From contig NZ_KI628539.1 in NCBI RefSeq assembly GCF_000503215.1, positions 620,001 to 684,000 on the forward strand: 64,000 nt of DNA, read 5' to 3'. Below are positions 14,715 to 21,202 of the stretch, piece after piece. The stretch comes from Pseudomonas canadensis. GTDB taxonomy: Bacteria > Pseudomonadota > Gammaproteobacteria > Pseudomonadales > Pseudomonadaceae. A program made the position numbers and the translations under genes. Position 1 is the first letter of the stretch; every line of letters starts with the position of its first letter. Below the pieces are notes generated by a model that saw nothing but the letters and a program-made list of their open reading frames with translations, was not told the DNA's origin and searched no databases.

Positions 14715-15510
14715 GAAGGTCGTATCGATTTCTGAAGGCGTGCTGCCGATCCGAACTCAGCCCGCCGAATGTGAGAAACACGGCAAATTCGACCAGAAGG
14801 TTACCGTGATCCTTGGGCGAGAGCTTAAAGGGGGGTGCCCTGAGTGCCTGCGCGCGATCGCGACAGATCGAGAAGCGAGCGCCAAGGCGGAGGAGTCGTA
14901 TCAACTGCGGCTTTCCCTGGCTCGAAAGCTGGGCGATGCCCTGATCCCAAAGCGTTTTCTGAGTCGCACCCTTGATAACTACCAGGAAGAGCATGACGGG
15001 CAGCGTCGGGCGCTGAAGTTTTGCCGCCACTACGTCGCGACCTTCGACCAGATTCGCGAAGTTGGACGCTGCATGGTGCTGATCGGGAAACCGGGCACAG
15101 GCAAGACTCATCTGGGTGTGGCGATGGCCAACGAGCTTCTGCACAAGTCCTCTCGGACGGCCGTATACCGCACGTTTGGGTCGGTTCTTCAAGCGATCCG
15201 CTGCACCTATGACAAGAGCAGCGATAGGACCGAAGGCAGCATCCTGGCGAGCTTGATAAGTCCCGACCTGTTGGTGCTGGATGAAATCGGCGTGAGCAAG
15301 GAGCAGCCCAGCGACTTCGAGCTGACCACGTTGTTTGCAATCATCAACGGCCGTTACGAGCGAGAGGCCCCCACGGTGATTATCTCGAACCTCAAAGCTG
15401 ATGAGCTGGGGCGCGCCATGGGGGACAGGTGCGTTGACCGGTTGCGCGAGGGCGGGCTCATCGTTGTCCCGTTTGACTGGGAGTCGCAACGTGGAAAGGA
15501 AGGTTTTTGA
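14704..15510 (+). CDS. DnaC/IstB-like helicase loader ATPase
   Basis: 268 residues. A probable zinc site is formed by C23, H26, C45 and C48 (AECEKHG, GGCPEC). The AAA+ domain has Walker A GKPGTGKT (128-135) and Walker B LLVLDEIG (189-196). DnaC-type proteins load the host DnaB helicase at the phage origin, the role of lambda P. It overlaps the end of the initiator by 11 bp and is followed at once by a coupled small gene. Confidence 0.88.
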   Translation: MRSEKVVSISEGVLPIRTQPAECEKHGKFDQKVTVILGRELKGGCPECLRAIATDREASAKAEESYQLRLSLARKLGDALIPKRFLSRTLDNYQEEHDGQRRALKFCRHYVATFDQIREVGRCMVLIGKPGTGKTHLGVAMANELLHKSSRTAVYRTFGSVLQAIRCTYDKSSDRTEGSILASLISPDLLVLDEIGVSKEQPSDFELTTLFAIINGRYEREAPTVIISNLKADELGRAMGDRCVDRLREGGLIVVPFDWESQRGKEGF

Positions 15511-15719
15511 TGAGTAATGCTCGTTTGGCTCCTACCGATCCGTCTGCATATCGATATGCGGTGCACTGCTGCGGCTACAAGTGGGAGCTCACAGATAAGC
15601 CAGACCGGGCTGTCGCGCTATTCGAGCACCCGTCGGCAGCGCTGAAATTTGGGTCAGCGATGTGGCCCTCCACTTTCGAAGTGATTGATGTCGTTACGGG
15701 TGAGCGGGTATGCGCATGA
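15510..15719 (+). CDS. Small hypothetical phage protein
   Basis: 69 residues, MSNARLAPTDPSAYRYAVHC and onwards. The ATG at 15510 overlaps the loader's stop (TGATG) and AGGAAGG lies about 7 nt upstream. HCCGYKWELTDKPDRAVALF is followed by a mixed alpha/beta end. No family recognised. It is coupled on both sides in the replication operon. Confidence 0.55.
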   Translation: MSNARLAPTDPSAYRYAVHCCGYKWELTDKPDRAVALFEHPSAALKFGSAMWPSTFEVIDVVTGERVCA

Positions 15720-16156
15720 AGTCAATGAATCCGTCTGCCGTGAGGCCTTTCACCCCTAAGCCGGCGCGGGCCAAGTCGATCGATCGTGAGGGCCTGGAGC
15801 AGGCAGCCTTGATCAAAGAAATCAGCCTGCGCTATCCGGCGGCAGCCAAGCTGATCTACCACGTCCCGAACGGTGGGCACCGGCACAAGCTGGTAGCGAT
15901 CAAGCTGAAAGAGCAGGGCGTGAAGGCTGGCGTTCCTGACCTAGTCCTGCCAATGGCGCGCGGCGGCTACTTCGGGCTGTACATCGAGTTCAAGGCTACC
16001 GCGCCGCATGACGCCGCGGTATCCCCGGCCCAGGACGCATACCTCCAGGCGCTAACCGATCAGGGTTATCTGGCCATCGTCTGCCGCGGGCACTTCGACG
16101 CCATAGAGGCTATCCGGGCCTACCTTCTCCAACCTCAAACCAAGGCCGCCGCATGA
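15710..16156 (+). CDS. VRR-NUC domain nuclease
   Basis: 148 residues. The VRR-NUC fold (PD-(D/E)XK-like) is shown by the helix EGLEQAALIKEI, then HVPNGGHR, and the catalytic block GVKAGVPDLVL with the EFK of LYIEFKA. Phage members are proposed to process branched or replicative DNA. Either ATG at 15710 or 15716 may be used; the second makes an ATGA overlap with the upstream stop. It is coupled to the recombinase that follows (ATGA at 16153-16156). Confidence 0.82.
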   Translation: MRMKSMNPSAVRPFTPKPARAKSIDREGLEQAALIKEISLRYPAAAKLIYHVPNGGHRHKLVAIKLKEQGVKAGVPDLVLPMARGGYFGLYIEFKATAPHDAAVSPAQDAYLQALTDQGYLAIVCRGHFDAIEAIRAYLLQPQTKAAA

Positions 16157-17433
16157 CCCAGACAGTGCTCACTTCGTTTACCGATGCGGAGATTCGCCGC
16201 CAGGCCGGCAATACCGCCGTCCGTGACCTGCGTGACGCGCGCTACCCTGGGGTGTATTTCCGTTTCCACCGAAACCGTGAGCGCGGTACCTGGTATCTGG
16301 TGTCGGGCAACAAGTGGGAGAAGATCGCCGCTTTTCCCCAGCTTCCCGTGAAGGGCTTGGTCGGCGCCCTGCCAAAAATCCGTGAGCGCCTGGCCGCCGA
16401 TCCCAAGGCATCAGCCGCGGCCGGCACCCTGCAGACCGTTGGCCAACTGCTGGACTGGTTCACCGCCCGCCAGGCCGTTGACCGCAGTCTGTCGTCCAAG
16501 CGCCGCTCTACCAACACCTCGATCATTTCCTGCCACCTGAAGCCGCGGCTCGCCGATATCGCCGTGGAAGACGTCGACCGTTCCACCCTCGACAAACTGG
16601 TGATGTGGCCGATGCAGGCTGAAATGTCCCTGTCCTACGTCCGACTGATGTGGGGAGTGCTGGTGGTCGCGTTCCGCCAGGCCGAGAAGCTACGCCTGAT
16701 CACCGCCAACCCCATCGCCGGGTTCAAGTTCACCGACTTCACCAAGGCCCGCATCCAGCCGAAGCCGTCTCGTCTGCGCTCCGTACAGCTCGAGGAAGTG
16801 ATCGGCGAACTTGCCGCCGGCTTCGACCAGCACCCACAGGACTGCATGCTGGCCCTGATGATGCTGTGCCACGGCACCCGCGCCGGCGAGACCAGGCAAG
16901 CGCAGTGGTCCCACTTCACCCTGGGTGAGCAGGGCGAGTGGTTCATTCCCACCGAGAACACCAAGACCCGCTGCGAGCATCACTTGCCGCTGACCCACCA
17001 GGTGTGCGCGCTGCTGGAGCGGTACCGGGACTGGCAGTCAGCTAAAGGCTACAAGGGCACCTACGTGTTCCCGGCGCGGGGCCGTGGGCCGATCAGTGAC
17101 AGCCAGGCCTGCGCAGTGTTCACCAGGCTGGGCAAGGGTGAGTGGACGAGCCACGACCTGCGCAAGGTGGCCCGAACCGGGTGGACAGACCTGGGCGTCG
17201 ACTTCCTCATTGGCGAGATGCTGGTGAACCACACGATGACCCGCAACGTGCAGACCTACATCCACACCTCGGCCGAACTGCTCAAGCGCGAGGCATTGGT
17301 GAAGTGGCATGACTGGTTAGACGGGAAGGGTTTCAACCTGATTCACCGCTCGACCATGACTAGAAACGGAAATTCGCACAATGGCGCCGAGGCCTTGAAT
17401 GGCGCGGCCTCTAGCCAAATCCAGAAACCATAA
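16153..17433 (+). CDS. Second tyrosine recombinase, in the replication operon
   Basis: 426 residues with the full catalytic set: R243 (CHGTRAGE), K271 (ENTKTR), H334 and R337 (SHDLRKVAR), H360 (LVNH) and Y369 (VQTYIHTS). The N-terminal 90 residues (arm/P4-like DUF4102-type character, VYFRFHRNRERGTWYL) precede a SAM-like core-binding domain. It is far from att and from the prophage's own int-xis, and is coupled to the VRR-NUC gene. It might resolve genome multimers or act on another site; its target is unknown. Confidence 0.85.
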   Translation: MTQTVLTSFTDAEIRRQAGNTAVRDLRDARYPGVYFRFHRNRERGTWYLVSGNKWEKIAAFPQLPVKGLVGALPKIRERLAADPKASAAAGTLQTVGQLLDWFTARQAVDRSLSSKRRSTNTSIISCHLKPRLADIAVEDVDRSTLDKLVMWPMQAEMSLSYVRLMWGVLVVAFRQAEKLRLITANPIAGFKFTDFTKARIQPKPSRLRSVQLEEVIGELAAGFDQHPQDCMLALMMLCHGTRAGETRQAQWSHFTLGEQGEWFIPTENTKTRCEHHLPLTHQVCALLERYRDWQSAKGYKGTYVFPARGRGPISDSQACAVFTRLGKGEWTSHDLRKVARTGWTDLGVDFLIGEMLVNHTMTRNVQTYIHTSAELLKREALVKWHDWLDGKGFNLIHRSTMTRNGNSHNGAEALNGAASSQIQKP

Positions 17434-17449
17434 AAGGCGAGGTTTAAAA

Positions 17450-17668
17450 ATGGCTTTCGTGATCGTCAAGTTCACCGCCCCTGGTGGTTATGAGTTCACC
17501 GAGCAGCGCAAAAAAGAGCCGGTTCTTGATGAGGTTGTGATGATCGGCGCTGACCAGTTTGTGGTGCGCGCCGTCATTGTTCCCGACTACTGGACTGCCT
17601 CCGGCGAAGTGAATCAGTACCGGGTTGCTTACGTCGTGCTGGCTTATAAGTCATTGGAGGCTGCATGA
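17450..17668 (+). CDS. Small hypothetical phage protein
   Basis: 72 residues starting MAFVIVKFTAPGGYEF, beta-rich throughout, with no recognised family. AGGCGAGG lies about 8 nt before the ATG at 17450; an upstream in-frame start would overlap the recombinase. Its stop overlaps the start of the zinc-ribbon gene (ATGA). Confidence 0.55.
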   Translation: MAFVIVKFTAPGGYEFTEQRKKEPVLDEVVMIGADQFVVRAVIVPDYWTASGEVNQYRVAYVVLAYKSLEAA

Positions 17669-17982
17669 AGAAGTCCCACGGCCCAGCATTCCGCGCTGCC
17701 CAACTAGACCTGGCCAAGTGCCCGGCATGCCGCGGAAGGGCAGTGATCAAGGGCGTTTTCCATGAGCTGGCCTGCGTGCAGTGCAACGCATCGGGCTGGG
17801 TGACCGCCGAAACCGGTGAAGCGCTGCCGCTGGAGGTGCTGGTGACGCAGCTGAGCATCCGGCTCCAGGCTGCAGAGCAGCAAATCGCACAACACAACTG
17901 CTTCAAGCCTGCCGGTGCTGAAGCGCAATACAACGGGAACAACCGCCGTGGCCCAGGTGCCACCAACTTCACAGGGGATTGA
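17665..17982 (+). CDS. Zinc-ribbon small protein
   Basis: 105 residues. Two CxxC pairs (KCPACRG at 19-22 and CVQCNASG at 37-40) with a glycine after each resemble half of a DnaJ-type zinc finger. A helical stretch (VLVTQLSIRLQAAEQQIAQ) and a flexible Asn/Gly-rich tail follow. It lies directly before the antiterminator Q gene, where lambdoid phages carry nin genes with similar fingers. The specific role is unknown. Confidence 0.6.
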   Translation: MKKSHGPAFRAAQLDLAKCPACRGRAVIKGVFHELACVQCNASGWVTAETGEALPLEVLVTQLSIRLQAAEQQIAQHNCFKPAGAEAQYNGNNRRGPGATNFTGD

Positions 17983-17985
17983 GCC

Positions 17986-18339
17986 ATGGCCTTCACACCG
18001 AGCTTTAAAGAACGCACCGCCGAGGATCTACTCGAGCATTGGGGTCGCTGGGTTGTGCTGGGCTCTGGCGTGTCGAGCTGCGCATCACGCGAGAACACCA
18101 TCCTGTCGCCGATGATCACCGATGACGACGCGTTGATGATCGATGGATTGATGGGCCGACTGCTCAAGCGCTACCCCGAATGCGGCCAGGTGCTTATGAA
18201 GTACTACACCACCCGCGACAGTTCACTGATGGAGGTAGGCAAGAAGATGGGCTTCGGCGAAGAGAAGACGCGCGGGCTCTGGAAGGCGGGTATTGCGTGG
18301 ATTGATGGAGCTTTAGATATTCGCCGTCAGGCTGCTTGA
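17986..18339 (+). CDS. Q: Antitermination protein Q
   Basis: 117 residues matching the phage antitermination Q family (PF06530 type): LEHWGRWVV near the start, TDDDALMIDGLMGRLLKRYP in the middle and a C-terminal SLMEVGKKMGFGEEKTRGLW HTH-like segment. Q loads onto RNA polymerase near the late promoter so that it ignores terminators. The next 220 bp contain a promoter and three terminators. The gene's stop lies inside the -35 of that promoter. Confidence 0.82.
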   Translation: MAFTPSFKERTAEDLLEHWGRWVVLGSGVSSCASRENTILSPMITDDDALMIDGLMGRLLKRYPECGQVLMKYYTTRDSSLMEVGKKMGFGEEKTRGLWKAGIAWIDGALDIRRQAA

Positions 18340-18363
18340 CAGCCCCGGTCCCTGCATATAGAT
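18336..18363 (+). promoter_or_regulatory. Candidate late promoter pR'
   Basis: A perfect TTGACA (18336-18341) overlaps the Q stop codon, followed by TATAGA (18357-18362) after a 15-bp spacer (16 bp to ATAGAT). It is the only promoter-like pair before the three terminators. Confidence 0.6.
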
Positions 18364-18392
18364 TTCAGTTACTTTGCGGTTTTTCCGCGTGC

Positions 18393-18557
18393 AAAGCCCG
18401 TCTCCGAGATGGGCTTTTTGCTTTCTACACTTCCTTGAGCCTCGGCATTTGCCGGGGCTTTTTAGTTTTCGGCTCCACCACACCCATTGCTCCGAGCTGG
18501 GAGTGCTGCTGGAGCTGATCTATGTGGGGGCTCGCCATATCGGCGGGCCTTTTTCGT
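18393..18557 (+). terminator. Three tandem intrinsic terminators (tR'-like)
   Basis: t1: AAAGCCC 18393-18399 with GGGCTTT 18411-18417 plus an inner TCTC/GAGA pair. t2: GCCTCGGC 18439-18446 with GCCGGGGC 18451-18458, T5 tail. t3: GCTCGCC 18530-18536 with GGCGGGC 18542-18548, T5 tail. All lie between pR' and the first late gene, so late expression must depend on Q. Confidence 0.8.
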
Positions 18558-18572
18558 TATGAGGCACAGCAA

Positions 18573-19580
18573 ATGACCGATCCTCACATCCAGGCACTGG
18601 CTGCCCAGGTTCAAGCGAACACCGCCCAGATTGAAGCCGAATCCGGTGCGCGAGTGGTTGCCGACGAGCTGCTTGGCAAGCGGATCGATTCTCTGGAAGC
18701 AGCCATGGGCGGCCAAATCCAGAGCGCCAACTACGTGCCGGGCGTTTCCGGCTGGAAGCTCAACGCCCTCACTGGTGACTTCGAAATCCACTCTTGCACT
18801 CTCGGTAGCGCGGCGAATGCGCCAGAGCGCCAGATGGTCTCGGTAGAAGTGGCCAGTTGGAGCAAGTACGACCTGCCAAAGAACGCTGCCAACTTGCTCC
18901 AGTTCATGCGGGCCGAGCTGGAAAAGGTTCCGGAAGAGTACCGACACGCCGCCGAGTTCGAAGAGTTTGATGCGAGCTACAGCGATGAGTCGTTCAATGC
19001 TCGCCTGTTCCTGAGCTACTCCCGCCTCGAAACCGAGGAAGAGCTGGCTGATCGCCTGGAGAAGGCGAAGGTGGCCGGTACGCGCATCGGTATCAAGGAC
19101 GGTTTGATGACCGTCACACATGACGGTGTTGTGCGGATCAAGCTGGGCAATCTTGACCAGACCGAGCAGCCTCAGCCCTTCAAGGTTGATGGCGATCAGG
19201 TCTTCATCAGCCAGGCCGCGATTCAGGACAGCATCGTCAAGTCGCCATGGCCGGCCGCATGGGGCGCGCGGATGCAGCTCGGTGAGAATGGCAAGTACTA
19301 CGCGGCGGGCATCGGCTTGCCATCGCAGATCCTGGTGTCGGCTGATCTTTTCGCTATGAAGCCGAGTGCAACCGAAGCCGAGCTTATTGATGCCCTTTCC
19401 GGCGCGATTGGAATCACCCAGCTCTGCAAGTCACTGAAAGCGGAAGTCGACAAGATGAAACTCGACCGCTTGGCGGAGCAGGGCCAGGTCGACGCCGAAC
19501 GCCTGCTCAATGCTGAAAAGGTCAAAGACGTGATCCGCGCCGAACTTCGTCAGGGCGGCTTGCTCTGGCGCCGCAGCTAA
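18573..19580 (+). CDS. J-tail-like (DUF1983-related) protein with reordered modules
   Basis: 335 residues from the ATG at 18573 (GAGG 8 nt upstream). Three segments resemble the C-terminus of the prophage's own J protein, in the opposite order: SANYVPGVSGWKLNALTGDF (about 50-70), DGDQVFISQAAIQDSIV (about 205-222), then MQLGENGKYYAAGIGL with SADLFA (about 233-262). An N-terminal coiled coil and a helical end surround them. It ends QGGLLWRRS, like the tape measure protein. It is the first late gene; a tail-tip or host-contact role is inference. Confidence 0.6.
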   Translation: MTDPHIQALAAQVQANTAQIEAESGARVVADELLGKRIDSLEAAMGGQIQSANYVPGVSGWKLNALTGDFEIHSCTLGSAANAPERQMVSVEVASWSKYDLPKNAANLLQFMRAELEKVPEEYRHAAEFEEFDASYSDESFNARLFLSYSRLETEEELADRLEKAKVAGTRIGIKDGLMTVTHDGVVRIKLGNLDQTEQPQPFKVDGDQVFISQAAIQDSIVKSPWPAAWGARMQLGENGKYYAAGIGLPSQILVSADLFAMKPSATEAELIDALSGAIGITQLCKSLKAEVDKMKLDRLAEQGQVDAERLLNAEKVKDVIRAELRQGGLLWRRS

Positions 19581-19616
19581 TCCATTCCTTCACTCCCTCA
19601 CCGGGAGGATATCGAG

Positions 19617-19946
19617 ATGTCGAACATGCCAGATAAGCCAGACACCTGGGCATTGATGCTTGCGTGGCTGAGCCAGCATGCGCCGATCCTTTACCCGGCC
19701 GGGCTGTCCTTCGCCATGGCCGTGTTGCGCATCACCTATGGTGGCGGCTCACGTCGCCAGATGCTGGTGGAAGGCGTGCTGTGCGGTGGACTTACCCTGA
19801 CCATCATCAGCAGCCTGGAGTTCTTCGGACTGCCCCAGAGCATGGCCACCTTCGTTGGTGGTTGGGTTGGCTTCCTGGGTGTGGAGAAGATCCGGTCGAT
19901 AGCTGACCGGGTCACGGACTTCAAGCTGCCAACTAGGACGCCTTAG
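19617..19946 (+). CDS. Holin, lambda-type phage holin family
   Basis: 109 residues with three hydrophobic segments: HAPILYPAGLSFAMAVLRITY, VEGVLCGGLTLTIISSLEFFG, and SMATFVGGWVGFLGV, linked by a basic loop. This matches the class I holin pattern of phage holin family 3. Holins form inner-membrane holes that time lysis and release endolysin. GGAGG precedes the ATG by about 8 nt. It stands more than 22 kb from the endolysin and spanin genes of the same late operon. Confidence 0.8.
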   Translation: MSNMPDKPDTWALMLAWLSQHAPILYPAGLSFAMAVLRITYGGGSRRQMLVEGVLCGGLTLTIISSLEFFGLPQSMATFVGGWVGFLGVEKIRSIADRVTDFKLPTRTP

Positions 19947-19948
19947 CG

Positions 19949-20149
19949 ATGACCTGCAGCGGCTGCGCCGCCCGGCGCGAATGGATCAATAAGATGACGA
20001 GGCTGGCCTATGAGCGAGCAAGCGAACTGCTTACAGGTCGAGATGCTGGCCGAGATGAAGAAACAGACCGCGCTGCTGGAGCGGATGGAGACGCAACAAG
20101 CGCTCCTGATCCAGGCGTTGGCAGAGGACCAGGCCGAGCAAGACCCTGA
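19949..20149 (+). CDS. Possible small cysteine-pair protein overlapping another ORF
   Basis: 66 residues; the N-terminal part MTCSGCAARREWINKMTRLA resembles short phage proteins with a CxxC start found after holin genes. The C-terminal half is low-complexity Gly/Arg/Asp and lies in a different frame from the 20010 ORF. A start just after the holin stop and a weak AGGA site support it. Only one of the two overlapping ORFs may be translated. Confidence 0.4.
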   Translation: MTCSGCAARREWINKMTRLAYERASELLTGRDAGRDEETDRAAGADGDATSAPDPGVGRGPGRARP

Positions 20150-20192
20150 TGCTCTGCCACTGACATACATGGATGGCACCCCGTGCCGCTGA
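20010..20192 (+). CDS. Small hypothetical phage protein
   Basis: 60 residues, MSEQANCLQVEMLAEMKKQT and onwards, a single helical coiled-coil-like segment ending in DPDALPLTYMDGTPCR, a motif seen in small proteins near phage HNH genes. GAGG lies 7 nt upstream. It overlaps the HNH start by 10 bp. It is better supported than the overlapping 19949 ORF. Confidence 0.55.
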   Translation: MSEQANCLQVEMLAEMKKQTALLERMETQQALLIQALAEDQAEQDPDALPLTYMDGTPCR

Positions 20193-20557
20193 GGCCGCAG
20201 AAACCATGCAATGCCCAGGGCTGCAACACGCTTACGCGAAACCCTCGGTACTGCGATGAACATGCCCACCTGATCAAGAGTTCGACCTGGGCCAAGCCTC
20301 GGGAGAGCAGCACCAAGCGTCACTACAACTACAAGTGGCAGCAGGCCAGGGCAGGTTGGCTGGCCAAGCATCCGCTGTGCAGGTGCTGCGAGCAGGCAGG
20401 TAAGGTGGTTGCCGCGACAGATGTTGATCACGTCATCCCGCACAAGGGCGATATGGTCCTGTTCTGGGATCGGAACAACTGGCAGAGCCTCTGTGGTCCG
20501 TGCCACTCCAGCAAGACGGCCTCCGAGGATGGTGGTTTCGGCAATTCCCGGCGCTGA
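20183..20557 (+). CDS. HNH endonuclease (packaging-associated)
   Basis: 124 residues from a GTG start. Zinc-binding cysteine pairs (CNAQGC, CRCCEQ, CGPCHSSK) frame the HNH core TDVDHVIPHKGD with the second His-Asn in FWDRNNWQSLCGPCH. HNH proteins encoded next to terminase genes in cos phages are established partners of terminase for specific cos cleavage (HK97 gp74 class). Position directly upstream of TerS fits this. Confidence 0.85.
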   Translation: MPLRPQKPCNAQGCNTLTRNPRYCDEHAHLIKSSTWAKPRESSTKRHYNYKWQQARAGWLAKHPLCRCCEQAGKVVAATDVDHVIPHKGDMVLFWDRNNWQSLCGPCHSSKTASEDGGFGNSRR

Positions 20558-20616
20558 AAGCAAAAAAAACCAGGAAAACCAGTGAAAAACGATCAAATGA
20601 GAATGATTCGTGCAGA

Positions 20617-20700
20617 AAGGGAGGGGGAGGGTCGAAAGTCTGGGCCTTTTCGCTTCTAGACCGCGCCCTCAGTCGTTTTTTTACACCCGCGAAATTAAAA
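20617..20700. other. Candidate cos region
   Basis: Non-coding stretch between the HNH and TerS genes. It has a G-rich run (AGGGAGGGGGAGGGTCGAAAG, of which 20620-20637), then GGGCCTTTTCGC, CTAGACCGCGCCC and a T7 tract before ACACCCGCGAAATTA. HK97-like phages with HNH genes carry cos here. The exact cut is not readable from sequence. The rest of 20558-20716 shows no gene. Confidence 0.4.
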
Positions 20701-20716
20701 AGTCAGGAGTTGCGCG

Positions 20717-21202
20717 ATGGGAGGCACCGCCACGGTCGCCGGCCGTGGTCGCAAACCCAAGCCAACGGCCAAAAAAGCACTCGCCGGAAACCCCGGCAAG
20801 CGCGCGCTGAATACAGCCGAGCCGCAGTTTTCCAAGATCACCCAGATCGACCCACCGGATTGGTTCAGCCCTCGGGCCGCCACCATGTGGAACATGATTG
20901 TTCCCGAGCTGCTGCGCGAGAACGTGGTGGCGATCACGGACCTGCACAACGTCGAGGCCTTCTGTAGCGCCTACGACAACTGGCGGCTTGCTCAGGAATC
21001 AATCACGCAGCATGGCATCGTCGTCACCGGTGCCACGGGCGGGCCGATGAAGAATCCCGCACTTACCGCCGCGAACGAAACGATGCGCCAGATGGTGACC
21101 TTCGGTTCGATGCTGGGTCTGGATCCGGCCAGCCGCACCCGACTGATCGGCGGCAACAAGGAGAAAGAAACCAACGAATTCGCCAACCTACTGAGAACCT
21201 GA
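20717..21202 (+). CDS. terS: Terminase small subunit, P27 family
   Basis: 161 residues with the P27-family start GRGRKPKPTAKKALAGNPGK, the DPPDWFSPRAATMWNMIVPEL block and an oligomerisation helix, ending near LGLDPASRTRLIGG. TerS recognises cos and regulates the large subunit. Its stop overlaps the TerL start by one base (TGATG). AGGAG lies 8 nt upstream of the ATG. Confidence 0.9.
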   Translation: MGGTATVAGRGRKPKPTAKKALAGNPGKRALNTAEPQFSKITQIDPPDWFSPRAATMWNMIVPELLRENVVAITDLHNVEAFCSAYDNWRLAQESITQHGIVVTGATGGPMKNPALTAANETMRQMVTFGSMLGLDPASRTRLIGGNKEKETNEFANLLRT

